Part shown: in pieces, positions 32,945 to 41,648 of the stretch
Layout: each line of letters begins with the position of its first letter
Position numbering within the stretch: the first letter of the stretch is position 1
NCBI RefSeq assembly: GCF_009664975.1
Contig: NZ_WJXB01000023.1
Coordinates: forward strand, 1-56,755
Origin: Paenibacillus monticola
Lineage (GTDB): Bacteria > Bacillota > Bacilli > Paenibacillales > Paenibacillaceae
Direction of reading: 5' to 3'
Length of the DNA: 56,755 nucleotides
Made by a program: the position numbers and the translations under genes
The notes under the pieces: model-generated
Databases searched by the model: none
The model's input: only the letters and a program-made list of their open reading frames with translations
What the model was told of the DNA's origin: nothing

Positions 32945-33199
32945 TTAGGGGCTCACTTTTCTTTGAACAACAAAGTCGAGAAAATGATCAATGGTCCCCA
33001 GGTGGGACAAGTCAAATTCATCGAAATCAATTTCCACGTCGAACTCATCTTCTATTCTAAGGATAAAATTAATCATTTCAAGCGAGTCCATACCTGACTC
33101 TGCGATAATATCCGATTGTCCATTTAACGTTTCAAGCAGAGCAGGGTCTTTTTTTATTTCACTAATAATCTCAATCATTCCAAACGTATTCTTCTCCAT
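32945..33199 (-). CDS. Acyl carrier protein
   Basis: 84 residues; AAAAGGAGAG 7 nt before the ATG. The phosphopantetheine site is Ser39 in SGMDSLEMINF, flanked by acidic helices (RIEDEFDVEIDFDEFD), the standard ACP fold and size. It is the first gene of the leftward operon and lies about 130 nt from the Fur-controlled promoter. There is no ketosynthase or adenylation domain in the window, so it is not a fatty acid or NRPS carrier by context. It is better read as a stand-alone carrier for the ATP-grasp ligase. Confidence 0.92.
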   Translation of the reverse strand: MEKNTFGMIEIISEIKKDPALLETLNGQSDIIAESGMDSLEMINFILRIEDEFDVEIDFDEFDLSHLGTIDHFLDFVVQRKVSP

Positions 33200-33331
33200 T
33201 GCTATCTCTCCTTTTACGGTGTGTTGTAAATGGAATCATTTCAAGCAAAATACAGGGTCTGTGTGAACACTTAGACTATTGTCATAATTTTAAACAAATC
33301 CTATATATGGTAATTGTTATAACATGAGCCT

Positions 33332-33360
33332 ATAATAATGCTAATGATTATCTCGGTCAA
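33332..33360 (-). promoter_or_regulatory. Promoter of the ACP operon with embedded Fur box
   Basis: Read leftward: TTGACC (33360-33355), a 17-bp spacer, TATTAT (33337-33332). On the plus strand AATAATGCTAATGATTATC (33334-33352) matches 16 of 19 positions of the Fur consensus GATAATGATAATCATTATC and fills the spacer. A TATAAT (33331-33336) on the plus strand could serve the divergent gene, so one Fur dimer site could repress both directions. Confidence 0.75.
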
Positions 33361-33449
33361 TAGATTTTTTCAGGACATTATCCTGTTAAACCCTATCTTG
33401 ATTTTTATGGCAATCTATTAATTTTTTTTGATAAGAGAGGTTGATGATT

Positions 33450-34421
33450 ATGAAGAATTGTAGCAGCTTAAACCTGATAACCCCACCCATCATAGGCAGG
33501 CTGGACGTCACTTATCCGATGATAGCGATTTTAAATCACAAAAATGGTTGGGATTGGGTAAATAATCACTATGTACAATTATGGGGATGTGATCCTTTAG
33601 CGGGTGATATGGATTTTAATTTTGTCCATACTTTAAAAAGAGCCCCCTTGCTGGATTTTGAGATTATTGACAGTGTTAAGAGCAGTGAGCTAATAGAGTT
33701 ATTAATTGATAAAATTGATCACGAATATTATGCATTCATTGAACTCGATGATTATTATTTACCTGATAAAGCCGAATACCATAAATCACCCTATACTCAT
33801 GTCAATTTCCTGTATGGTTATGATCGGGAAAATAAACTTCTGGACACCGTTGGTTTCAATGCCCAGTGGCAATACAGCACAATGAAAATCAAATTTGCAG
33901 ATGCACTAATAGCCTACGAACATAGTATAAAAAAGAAGATCCTGTTCTTAAAAACGAATCATAATGCAAATTACAAGTTTGATGTTGATCTCTTAAAAAG
34001 ACAAATAAACGATTTTCTCAATTCAGAAAATACCGCACTCCCATTGAACCAGTTACATAAACACCTTCTAGGGAAAGGTTATTTATTAGGCATAAACGCT
34101 CAAAAAAATGTGAAATTATACTTCGAAAAATTTATCAGTGAAAAGTTGGAGTATGATATACGCCCAATTCATATCCTTTGGGAACATAAAAAATGCATGA
34201 GAATGAAATTAGAATACCTGAATGATAATGGATATTTATCCAATCCTGATTTAACAAATGAATTTATAAGACTTGAGAAAAGCTATCTGGATTTAAGAAG
34301 CTGGTTCCTGAAATATGACCTATCAAAAAATGAGAAAAACATTGGCAAGATCACCTCTGCCTTTAATAAATTAATTGATATTGAGCAAGAAGCTCTGGTC
34401 AAACTATTGGTGGAACTCTGA
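33450..34421 (+). CDS. BtrH-N/C39-like protein associated with natural-product clusters
   Basis: 323 residues from the ATG 9 nt after AGAGAGG; two earlier starts (33441, 33444) are too close to the site. The N-terminal 200 residues resemble a group of cysteine-protease-fold proteins common beside Paenibacillus and Bacillus peptide-antibiotic genes and distantly like the BtrH N-terminal domain: WDWVNNHYVQLWGCD, then YAFIELDDYYLPD and THVNFLYGYDRENKLLDTVGF. The C-terminal 110 residues are helical. In butirosin BtrH transfers the acyl chain from the ACP, so an acyltransferase or release role is attractive. Catalytic residues cannot be confirmed by eye. Low GC compared with neighbours. It is divergent from the operon and shares the Fur box. 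Confidence 0.6.
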   Translation: MKNCSSLNLITPPIIGRLDVTYPMIAILNHKNGWDWVNNHYVQLWGCDPLAGDMDFNFVHTLKRAPLLDFEIIDSVKSSELIELLIDKIDHEYYAFIELDDYYLPDKAEYHKSPYTHVNFLYGYDRENKLLDTVGFNAQWQYSTMKIKFADALIAYEHSIKKKILFLKTNHNANYKFDVDLLKRQINDFLNSENTALPLNQLHKHLLGKGYLLGINAQKNVKLYFEKFISEKLEYDIRPIHILWEHKKCMRMKLEYLNDNGYLSNPDLTNEFIRLEKSYLDLRSWFLKYDLSKNEKNIGKITSAFNKLIDIEQEALVKLLVEL

Positions 34422-34492
34422 CGGATGTCGCAGAAGCGCAGCGACGCATGGATGCTAAAGAAGCCATAGGCCGAATCGTTCTTAAACCATAA
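34409..34492 (+). pseudogene. C-terminal scrap of a medium-chain dehydrogenase/quinone oxidoreductase
   Basis: 27 codons ending in TAA read TLTDVAEAQRRMDAKEAIG followed by RIVLKP, the typical last helix and strand of zinc-type alcohol dehydrogenase/quinone oxidoreductase proteins. It overlaps the last 13 bases of the BtrH-like gene in another frame. The rest of the dehydrogenase is absent, so this is a recombination scar. Confidence 0.65.
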
Positions 34493-34499
34493 ACAAAGA

Positions 34500-34537
34500 C
34501 GAGAACTCATTCCGAATTGAATGAGTTCTCGCCTTTT
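34500..34537. terminator. Hairpin terminator between the BtrH-like gene and helD
   Basis: CGAGAACTCATTC / GAATGAGTTCTCG, a 13-bp perfect stem (34500-34531), followed by CCTTTTCC on the plus strand. It probably belonged to the lost dehydrogenase gene and now serves the BtrH-like gene. Confidence 0.75.
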
Positions 34538-34562
34538 CCTCAAGCATTTCCAACAATACTTG

Positions 34563-36986
34563 TTAATATAATAGCTCTTCCTCATACAAAGATGCATCTA
34601 CTGCCCGAATAAAAGGAGTCCATGCCCCGGTTGTGTACAGTATCAATCGATGCATCGCGCGTGTGCATGCTGTATAAAAAAGCTTGCGTTCACTTTCCCG
34701 ATGATAGGTCTGCGAAGAAGCATCGTAGATCAGCACGGCGTCGAATTCCACGCCCTTAGCGAGATACGCGGGAATAACCAGCGTTCCCTTCTCGAAAGTC
34801 GGCGTCTCCTTCGTGATAAGTCGCAGCGATGGGCAGCCTAGAGCTGCTAAATCCGCATAGACAGCGCTGCTCTCGGTCGCGGTCTTCGTAATGACGGCGA
34901 TGGAAGCAAAACCTTCAGTCTGAAGCGCCGCCAGATCTGCTGCCAATCGTTCCACCCGTTCCTCGTTGCTGCTTGCCTTCAATAGAAGTGGCTTCCTGCC
35001 GCTTCTATTGAAGGGCACGATCCCCTCCCCGCTTGGTAGCAGCGATTTCGTGAACTCCACGATCTCGCGGGTTGAACGATAACTGCGGACAAGCAAGAAC
35101 TGACTCGTATCAGCTTCGCCGTATAGTCGAATCAGTGGTGAATCCGCCTCCTGCAAATTCGTTGCCTGCGTGAAGATCGCCTGGCCGAAATCGCCGAGTA
35201 CGGTCATGCTAGCACGGGGAAACAGCCTTTTAAGATACTCATATTGAAACATCGAATAATCCTGACCCTCATCAACGAATACATGGCGTACTTGCGTGTT
35301 CGTCCGAGCGCCCTCAATCAGTTCTTTTAAATAGACACAAGGTGTTGCATCCTCATAAAAAAGTTCGAGCCGACTCAGCTTCTCCTTGGTTTGTTCGCAG
35401 ATTTGCGGCCAATGCTCGGGTACTTCAGCTGCATTCGTCATTTGTCGATAAGCGGCTCCCTCACTGAACAGCTGGGTATACAGCCCAAGCATATCTATAA
35501 ACAGCAACTGTTTTATACTCTGTCTCAACGGTTCGAAATACTCTTTCACGATCGAGCGGCGCAGCAGTTCTTCCACTTGCTGGCCAAAGTCGAAGTCGCT
35601 CTCGTCTCGCCGGAGCTTTTTGCGCATCATCTCGTAGGCTTTGGCATACTTTTCGGCAAAATCAAAAACTCCCTGCTCTTTGTGCAGCACGTTAAACGCC
35701 TCATCGTATTGATCCTTGTCGAGATAGCCCAGTTCCTCCTGAACCCAATCCGCCTCCTGCTCCTTGCGTTCCAGTATTGCCAGCTCTCGCAGCAGCCACT
35801 CTTGCAGCAGAACGACACGATTGACCAGGCGGGTGGAGGCGTCGTAGCTATAGAATTGCGATTTCATTTGCTGAGCGGTGATTAAATCACGGTCCCGAAA
35901 CTGGATCTTGTTGAATTGCATTCCTTCCCGCTCTAGCCACAATGCATAGCTTTGGAGAGCTTGAAGGAAAACCTCCGACGACTTATATTCAATCCCATTC
36001 ATCCGGGAAGCATATCCTGGTGTTGCTTCTTCTGTTAGCACATATTCGAGCTGATCGAAAGGGTCCTCAAGATGTAACGAAATCCCAAGCCAATTTTCAA
36101 GATATTCTTGGAAGGTCGTCTGCTGCATATTTTCCTCGCCAAGTTCGGGTAGGACTGTAGAGACGTAGCTGTTAAACAGCGGATTAGGCGAAAAAAGTAC
36201 GATTTGGTTGGCTTTAAGTCTCGCGCGGTGTTTATACAGCAAATACGCTACCCGCTGTAGTGCCGCAGAGGTCTTCCCACTTCCAGCTGCCCCCTGCACA
36301 ATGAGCATCCGGCTTTTGTCATTACGGATAATCGCGTTCTGCTCCTTTTGGATAGTCGACACAATGCTCTTCATCTGTGCATCAGCGCCCTTACCGAGCA
36401 CCTGTTGCAATAGTTCATCGCCGATCGTTACGCTCGAGTCGAATAAATTCCGGAGCTGTCCGTCGCGAATCTGGTACTGCCGCTTCAGCTTCATCGTACC
36501 CGCGATAGGTCCTCCAGGCGTTTCATAAGAGACCTCCCCAGGAGAATAATCATAATACAGACTCGCTATAGGTGTACGCCAGTCGTACACTAGGAAGTTT
36601 ATACCGTCTACATCGACGAATGAGGACACACCGATATAAACTTGCTCGCTGAATCCTTGGTCATCCTCTTGAAAGTCGATGCGCCCAAAATAGGGAGACG
36701 GCAGCAGTCGATTCATACTTTTCCATTGCTTTAACAGCCGTTGGTGGCTACGTTCCCGTTCCGACAACACTGCGGTCTGCTGATTGATTGTAAAAAAGGT
36801 CTCTTCGAAATCTTCCTCAGTACTCGTATTGACCGTAACTTCTTCCCAAAATCGTTTTCGAATGTCCACTGCCTGAACACTCAGTTGCTCCACCTCAGGC
36901 TCCAGCTCGATGATTCTCAATCGCAACTTTTCTCTAATCAAATCCAGCCGCTCCTGCTCTTGCTGCCAATCATTTAAGTTCATCAT
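34563..36986 (-). CDS. helD: HelD-type RNA polymerase recycling helicase
   Basis: The shown start gives 807 residues beginning MMNLNDWQQEQERLDLIREK; a TTG at 37034 would add 16. It is a UvrD/Rep superfamily 1 protein: N-terminal coiled coil (about 1-60), Walker A GAAGSGKTSAALQR near residue 230, VDEGQDYS Walker B, and later motifs SYRST and TACTRAMHRLILY. HelD removes stalled core polymerase from DNA and in some actinobacteria gives rifamycin tolerance. It has its own promoter and is next to, but not part of, the Fur-controlled cluster. The length is close to that of other firmicute HelD proteins (about 770-830). Confidence 0.9.
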   Translation of the reverse strand: MMNLNDWQQEQERLDLIREKLRLRIIELEPEVEQLSVQAVDIRKRFWEEVTVNTSTEEDFEETFFTINQQTAVLSERERSHQRLLKQWKSMNRLLPSPYFGRIDFQEDDQGFSEQVYIGVSSFVDVDGINFLVYDWRTPIASLYYDYSPGEVSYETPGGPIAGTMKLKRQYQIRDGQLRNLFDSSVTIGDELLQQVLGKGADAQMKSIVSTIQKEQNAIIRNDKSRMLIVQGAAGSGKTSAALQRVAYLLYKHRARLKANQIVLFSPNPLFNSYVSTVLPELGEENMQQTTFQEYLENWLGISLHLEDPFDQLEYVLTEEATPGYASRMNGIEYKSSEVFLQALQSYALWLEREGMQFNKIQFRDRDLITAQQMKSQFYSYDASTRLVNRVVLLQEWLLRELAILERKEQEADWVQEELGYLDKDQYDEAFNVLHKEQGVFDFAEKYAKAYEMMRKKLRRDESDFDFGQQVEELLRRSIVKEYFEPLRQSIKQLLFIDMLGLYTQLFSEGAAYRQMTNAAEVPEHWPQICEQTKEKLSRLELFYEDATPCVYLKELIEGARTNTQVRHVFVDEGQDYSMFQYEYLKRLFPRASMTVLGDFGQAIFTQATNLQEADSPLIRLYGEADTSQFLLVRSYRSTREIVEFTKSLLPSGEGIVPFNRSGRKPLLLKASSNEERVERLAADLAALQTEGFASIAVITKTATESSAVYADLAALGCPSLRLITKETPTFEKGTLVIPAYLAKGVEFDAVLIYDASSQTYHRESERKLFYTACTRAMHRLILYTTGAWTPFIRAVDASLYEEELLY

Positions 36987-37118
36987 CTTCTGAACACACT
37001 CCTCTTCATTCAAATCCGAGAAAAAATTTGACAACCCGAACTACCTGTGGTAAATTTAAAGTAGAGATATAGATTAATATCTTTATTTTTTTCTGCCAAA
37101 AATATTGACAGTGTTCTA

Positions 37119-37147
37119 ATCATACCATAATGCTTATTTGAGAGCAA
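37119..37147 (-). promoter_or_regulatory. SigA-type promoter of helD
   Basis: Read leftward: TTGCTC (37147-37142), 17-bp spacer, TATGAT (37124-37119), about 130 nt before the helD start. Confidence 0.6.
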
Positions 37148-37162
37148 TTTATTTATATATAA

Positions 37163-37193
37163 AAAAAGGGCATCTGGTCGCAGATGCCCTTTT
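37163..37193 (-). terminator. Intrinsic terminator after the GNAT gene
   Basis: AAAGGGCATCTG / CAGATGCCCTTT, a 12-bp stem with a 4-nt loop (37166-37193), then T7 leftward. It separates the GNAT gene from the helD promoter. Confidence 0.85.
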
Positions 37194-37231
37194 AACGTGC
37201 TGTTGTCTTTTAACGTTTATGAAAAACGATC

Positions 37232-37696
37232 TTATAATTCCTTTGTCATAAATACACTATTGGGGTCCTCAGTGTAATCTGAAAACGGCTTACCATACTG
37301 AAACCCAAAACTTGCATATAATCTTTTGGCTGGCTCGAAAGCATCCATTGAGCCCGTTTCCAGACTTAGCCGCTGATAGCCACGTCGCTTGGCTTCTGCA
37401 ATAATGTGTTCAAGGATTCGTCTTGCCACTCCTTTTCTCAGATGTGCGGAAGATGTTCGCATTGATTTTATCTCTCCATGTTGACGATCAAGTTCCTTAA
37501 GCGCCCCGCAACCGACTAATTCTCCTTTCTCCCATGCACTCCAGAATGTAATTTCCGGTTTTTTTAATTCATCAAGATTTAGAGCATGTATACTTTCTGG
37601 CGGCGAATGAAGGGCCATACCCTGAAGATGTTCCCCGATTAGTGCAACCACTTCCGGTCCAGTTAAATCATCTAATATAATATCCAAGTTAATCAC
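37232..37696 (-). CDS. GNAT family N-acetyltransferase
   Basis: 154 residues. Typical GNAT core: LVGCGALKEL strand, IKSMRTSSAHLRKGVARRIL acetyl-CoA loop (about 78-95), then RLSLETGSMDAFEPAKRLYASFGF. It resembles PhnO/YjaB-like small acetyltransferases of unknown substrate. A stand-alone leftward gene ending at a strong terminator. The start with GGAG-type sequence upstream is weak but the frame begins naturally here. Confidence 0.88.
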   Translation of the reverse strand: MINLDIILDDLTGPEVVALIGEHLQGMALHSPPESIHALNLDELKKPEITFWSAWEKGELVGCGALKELDRQHGEIKSMRTSSAHLRKGVARRILEHIIAEAKRRGYQRLSLETGSMDAFEPAKRLYASFGFQYGKPFSDYTEDPNSVFMTKEL

Positions 37697-37724
37697 TCCA
37701 ACTTCTCTATTATTTCAAACACTA

Positions 37725-38612
37725 TTATAGGTTTGATTCAGCATGTTTACTTATAAAGCTTACTGCTACTTTCCCTGCTGTAATCGGAAGCTGCATCCAG
37801 ACATAAGCATGGATGGAGTTTTCTATATGCTCAATTTCATATAAATCTAATAGAGTAGTGAACGTATGTAGAATACTTCTAATTTCCTCATCCCCCCACT
37901 CCTCTTCGCTAGGAAGAAATAAAATAGGACATTGTACTTTTTTGTAATATTGCTCAAACTTCACATCCCAGTACTTTTGAATATATTCTGTTCTGACGCG
38001 GTTTAAATAACAATAAGTATAATTACCGTTTGGCATCTGTTGTAGATTGCTTTCAAAAAAGGCCAAGAAATATTCATTCCATAATCCTTGCTCTGTTAAT
38101 TTTGCTCGTTCTTCCTCGATATACTCTTCTTTAGTTGCAAATACACGTTCATTCCTTTCAGCTAATTGAGCCCGAAGGCCTTCTTTTTCATGTTCAATTT
38201 CTTCCTCTGTACCCTTAAATAACCCATGTTCTCCAAACTCATTATATAAAGCGCCCTCACATATAAGGGATAGGACGAGCTCTGGATGTGACGCAGCTAA
38301 ACTAAGACCCACCTCAGCCCCCATCGAACTACCTACGATATGACAGTGATTTACGTTTAATCGCTGCAATAACAAATAAATATCATTAGCCATATCATCG
38401 ATGTGATATCCAGTTTCGGGCTTGTCAGACTTGCCATGTCCTCGAAAATCAGGAGCAACAATACTGTATTCCTGTGCAAATTGCGGGATGATTCCTGACC
38501 ACATGTTCAAATTCCCGCCACTAAAATGAAGAAATAAAACAACTGGCTTGGAATCTAGCGAGTACCTTACATTAATCCCTACATCATTTAGCTTAATCGT
38601 TTCCTCAACCAT
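37725..38612 (-). CDS. Alpha/beta hydrolase
   Basis: 295 residues from MVEETIKLND, chosen because GGGGGCGAAG lies 3-8 nt upstream; a start at 38639 adds nine residues. The fold is clear: oxyanion-region LFLHFSGGN at 27-35, DFRGHGKSDKP at 55-65, nucleophile Ser96 in GSSMGAE, and a late acid/His pair (ENSIHAYVW). A helical cap lies at about 130-200. No signal peptide. The substrate is unknown. It follows the GNAT gene direction, 28 nt upstream of it, so the two may be co-transcribed. Confidence 0.88.
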   Translation of the reverse strand: MVEETIKLNDVGINVRYSLDSKPVVLFLHFSGGNLNMWSGIIPQFAQEYSIVAPDFRGHGKSDKPETGYHIDDMANDIYLLLQRLNVNHCHIVGSSMGAEVGLSLAASHPELVLSLICEGALYNEFGEHGLFKGTEEEIEHEKEGLRAQLAERNERVFATKEEYIEEERAKLTEQGLWNEYFLAFFESNLQQMPNGNYTYCYLNRVRTEYIQKYWDVKFEQYYKKVQCPILFLPSEEEWGDEEIRSILHTFTTLLDLYEIEHIENSIHAYVWMQLPITAGKVAVSFISKHAESNL

Positions 38613-38672
38613 TTTCTTCGCCCCCAAAGCTATGTACATTTCATATAATCATTTTCATACTTATCGTTCAGG

Positions 38673-39587
38673 TTATTTTCCAAACATATCGTCAGCCTTA
38701 TCGTACCTCCACGTCTTACCGTAGTTGTTACTAGTCAAATAAATGGTTTCGACTACGTTACTCGCGCCATCCTGGCTAAGTTGAATTGGAAACCGTCCGT
38801 TGGCTCCATCAAATACAGGTGACAGTGGGGTCATGCTATAAGAGGCAAAACCAGTGAGCCCCTTTATATGAAGCTTGGTCCAGGTCTTACCTCCGTCCTG
38901 TGTCCAGCAAATCGCTGGTTGGAAGTCGGTTTCATATCTGAAGCCCATAAACCCAATTTTATCGTTGGCGTAGCCTGCGCCAGTTAATACTCTAGCGTAA
39001 ACCTCATTAGCGTTCCCTTTTACTTCACTCCAGGACTTTCCGCCATCCCTTGTTTCATAGATATAATGATTTTCACTGCCCATTCCGTTGAACCTGCTAA
39101 GAACAATCCAGCCGTCATTTCTGGTGGTGAACCCGATGTTTTTGGTGGTGCCTATGAGTTGCTTTGTCACTTGATAGGTACTCCATGATTTCCCCTTGTC
39201 ATTGGAGATAAGCACCTCGACCGGATTCCCATTAAAGCCTCCATAAGTTATTGCTGTTTTCTCAGGAGAAATATAAAATCCTGTTTCACTAATAGTCATT
39301 CCCGACTCTTCGTTTCCGCTGGCTGGATACAAGATCAACGGAGCTTTAACCTTAGATTTACCATTGTTATACGAAATAATGACATGACCATTCTTATCGA
39401 GCGCATAGGTATGACCGGCATTATAGGCAATGACTTGCTCTCCTGCTGAATTACGTGAGTAGATCGTACCTGGTTTGAACGCTGATGTGCTGCTCTCACT
39501 TATACCAGAGACAAATATACCTGCTAAGGCAATCAATATAAGGGGAACAATCAAAGAGATTTTAGAAAATGCACCTTTACTCATCAT
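38673..39587 (-). CDS. BNR/Asp-box (sialidase-like) exported protein
   Basis: 304 residues; GGGAGG lies just upstream, and the second ATG (39584) has the better spacing. An N-terminal membrane segment (about 10-30, ISLIVPLILIALAGIFVSG) acts as signal or anchor. Four Asp-box motifs are visible (SNDKGKSW, TRDGGKSW, TQDGGKTW, SNNYGKTW), giving a beta-propeller like exo-sialidases and YCF48 proteins. No catalytic sialidase Arg triad can be assigned by eye, so it may be only a binding propeller facing outward. Confidence 0.8.
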   Translation of the reverse strand: MMSKGAFSKISLIVPLILIALAGIFVSGISESSTSAFKPGTIYSRNSAGEQVIAYNAGHTYALDKNGHVIISYNNGKSKVKAPLILYPASGNEESGMTISETGFYISPEKTAITYGGFNGNPVEVLISNDKGKSWSTYQVTKQLIGTTKNIGFTTRNDGWIVLSRFNGMGSENHYIYETRDGGKSWSEVKGNANEVYARVLTGAGYANDKIGFMGFRYETDFQPAICWTQDGGKTWTKLHIKGLTGFASYSMTPLSPVFDGANGRFPIQLSQDGASNVVETIYLTSNNYGKTWRYDKADDMFGK

Positions 39588-39747
39588 TTATCCTCCCAAC
39601 TTTATAAGATTACCAGAGTTGTAGATTGTTTTCAAAGGGATACAGAGTAAGAAGATAATATCCTGAAATCGGACGTTTCGTTTCATCAACAAGCACCAAT
39701 CCCAGGTTCTTATCATAAATAAGGTAGGAAAGAAGGGCGGGATTCAG

Positions 39748-40596
39748 GTGGGTAACATCAAGGGTTATGAAGAGTGGGCGATCTTTCTGGCTGCAATTTG
39801 CGGACAGACCTACGCCCAATTTGCTAATGCGGACGGTTCGTTCGTCGTTCCATTACATTATTCGGTCAGTCATACCATTCAAGCAAAATCCATAACATGG
39901 GAGCGTTTCGGGTTTATTATTGAATCTCCGCAAGTGATTATTATTGCTTTTCGAGGAACCAGCTCAGCGACCAATTGGATTTCTGACACTATCGCCTCGC
40001 AAAAGAGGTTCAAATATATTAAGGAAGACTGTCTTACACATCGTGGCTTCACAGATATCTATGCTTCAGCCCGTAACGGGATAATCTCCGCACTGGCCAG
40101 CCTGTCAGCCGATAAGACATTATACATCACAGGTCACAGTCTTGGTGCAGCACTCGCGACATTATGCGCTATTGATATTGCAGCCAATACTGCCTACAGC
40201 TCACCCAACCAATTTACATTTGGATCTCCCCGTGTAGGTGATCCGGCTTTTGCGAAGGCTTTTGCAAAGTATGTCCCGAACAGCTACCGTATTGCGAATC
40301 TCTTTGACGTCATAACCCATGCTCCACCGTCCATCTCCAAGCTGCCCAAGCGGGACAAAAAGTACTATTACAGTCATGTCCAAACGCTCTCAGCACTGCC
40401 TTTCCAAAATGGAGCCCTAGATCTCAATCACATTATCGGAAGCTATTTCGCCGAGCTCTCCCAGCTGGATCCGGAATTCACCCAACAATTATGTTCAGCG
40501 AACCCTGGTTTCTGTCCAGTCCTGAAAGTGAAATCAGGAAGAGGAGAAAATACGTCGGATAAGCAAGACCCCCAAGCTGTAACACCATGGAGATAA
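39748..40596 (+). CDS. Class 3 lipase family protein
   Basis: 282 residues from a GTG with GGGCGGG upstream. The class 3 lipase core is clear: IIIAFRGTSS at 64-73, lid region, nucleophile Ser131 in ITGHSLGAALA, FGSPRVGD, Asp in NLFDVITHAPP and a His near the C-terminus (LDLNHIIG). No signal peptide. It may hydrolyse lipids or esters inside the cell or be released by lysis; many such proteins occur in Paenibacillus. It is monocistronic and convergent with the AraC gene. Confidence 0.9.
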   Translation: MGNIKGYEEWAIFLAAICGQTYAQFANADGSFVVPLHYSVSHTIQAKSITWERFGFIIESPQVIIIAFRGTSSATNWISDTIASQKRFKYIKEDCLTHRGFTDIYASARNGIISALASLSADKTLYITGHSLGAALATLCAIDIAANTAYSSPNQFTFGSPRVGDPAFAKAFAKYVPNSYRIANLFDVITHAPPSISKLPKRDKKYYYSHVQTLSALPFQNGALDLNHIIGSYFAELSQLDPEFTQQLCSANPGFCPVLKVKSGRGENTSDKQDPQAVTPWR

Positions 40597-40636
40597 CATG
40601 CCAAATCAAACGGATTGTATTTCTTGTGGAAGATTC

Positions 40637-41515
40637 CTAATCCAGCCGAAACAGCTGATACTGTTTGCGGTATTCGCCGGGTGTAAGTGAGGTTTGGCGC
40701 TTAAACATACGCATGAAATAGTTGTTGTCCGGAAATCCGCATTGTTCTCCAATCTGGATTAGCGGAAGCTCCGAATGCGCCAATAGCCGTTTGGCCCGCT
40801 CAATCTGCAAATGATGTCTGTATTGTAGCGGACTCATTCCCGAATATTGCTTCAAACACCGCGCCAAATAATCAAAATGGTAATGCAAATCATGCTCCAA
40901 TTGCCCGGAGTCAAACGGCAACTCCAAGCGTCCGGCCAAATAGGTGGCTACCTGCTCGCCAAGATAATAAGAACGAGCTTGCGGACTGCTTCTCTTCATA
41001 CCCTGCTGCAACTGCAAAAGTAGTTTACCAAACAACATTTGCAGTTCAAAGGATCGATACTGCGTAAGTACCTGGTGCAGCTCAAGCATTTCAGCGAACA
41101 AGGGCATAAGCGTCCGTAAATCTATGGTCGCAAATTTCGGAATATCAATCGCGGCGGGATGAGGCTCCGTGTCTTGATCGGTCCTCTGCTGCAAAATTTG
41201 CGGCCAGTTGTTCTTCTCTACCAGCAGAGGCTTCGAGGAGGTCGGGTATTGAAAATGAATCCAGTAAACCTCCGTCTCCACCTCGGTTAGCCGATAGCCG
41301 TGATGCATTTTCCCAGGTTCAAGGACCAGCACCATCCCCTCTTGCAACTCGTATTTAACATTTTCCTCCTCCATATATAATGTCCCCTTGGAGCAAAAGA
41401 TCATATCAAATACTTCAAACCTGCGTCTTGCGTGCACTACTCCCGGCTGCCACAACGTCTGACCAATCGTTGCCAGCAAAGGAAATGGTGGAACCTGCAG
41501 TTCAATTACGAGCAT
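40637..41515 (-). CDS. AraC family transcriptional regulator
   Basis: 292 residues: N-terminal cupin-type sensor (about 1-150, VLEPGKMHHGYRL) and a C-terminal AraC double helix-turn-helix (about 195-290, with YLARCLKQYSGMSPLQYRHHLQIERA and QIGEQCGFPDNNYFMRMFKRQ). Such proteins sense sugars. It is divergent from the family-151-like glycosidase with 133 nt between starts, so it is the likely local regulator of that gene. Confidence 0.92.
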   Translation of the reverse strand: MLVIELQVPPFPLLATIGQTLWQPGVVHARRRFEVFDMIFCSKGTLYMEEENVKYELQEGMVLVLEPGKMHHGYRLTEVETEVYWIHFQYPTSSKPLLVEKNNWPQILQQRTDQDTEPHPAAIDIPKFATIDLRTLMPLFAEMLELHQVLTQYRSFELQMLFGKLLLQLQQGMKRSSPQARSYYLGEQVATYLAGRLELPFDSGQLEHDLHYHFDYLARCLKQYSGMSPLQYRHHLQIERAKRLLAHSELPLIQIGEQCGFPDNNYFMRMFKRQTSLTPGEYRKQYQLFRLD

Positions 41516-41648
41516 TATATCACCCTCCGAGAATTATGTAGATATTGTACTATATGAAGTCGGAATTGTCAGATGTATCAAGGATACGGATCGATTACTG
41601 TAGTAGATATCATATGATTCCAATCTATAATACAGGGGGATATTAAGC

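Noticed and set aside
25664..33199. RiPP cluster with a precursor peptide
   Set aside because: A radical SAM/SPASM gene is present, but I found no short precursor ORF with a ribosome binding site beside it; the ACP points to carrier-bound chemistry.
39610..39819. 69-residue minus-strand frame between the BNR and lipase genes
   Set aside because: It overlaps the lipase start and lacks a ribosome binding site, although its C-terminal half has some protein-like texture; a remnant is possible.
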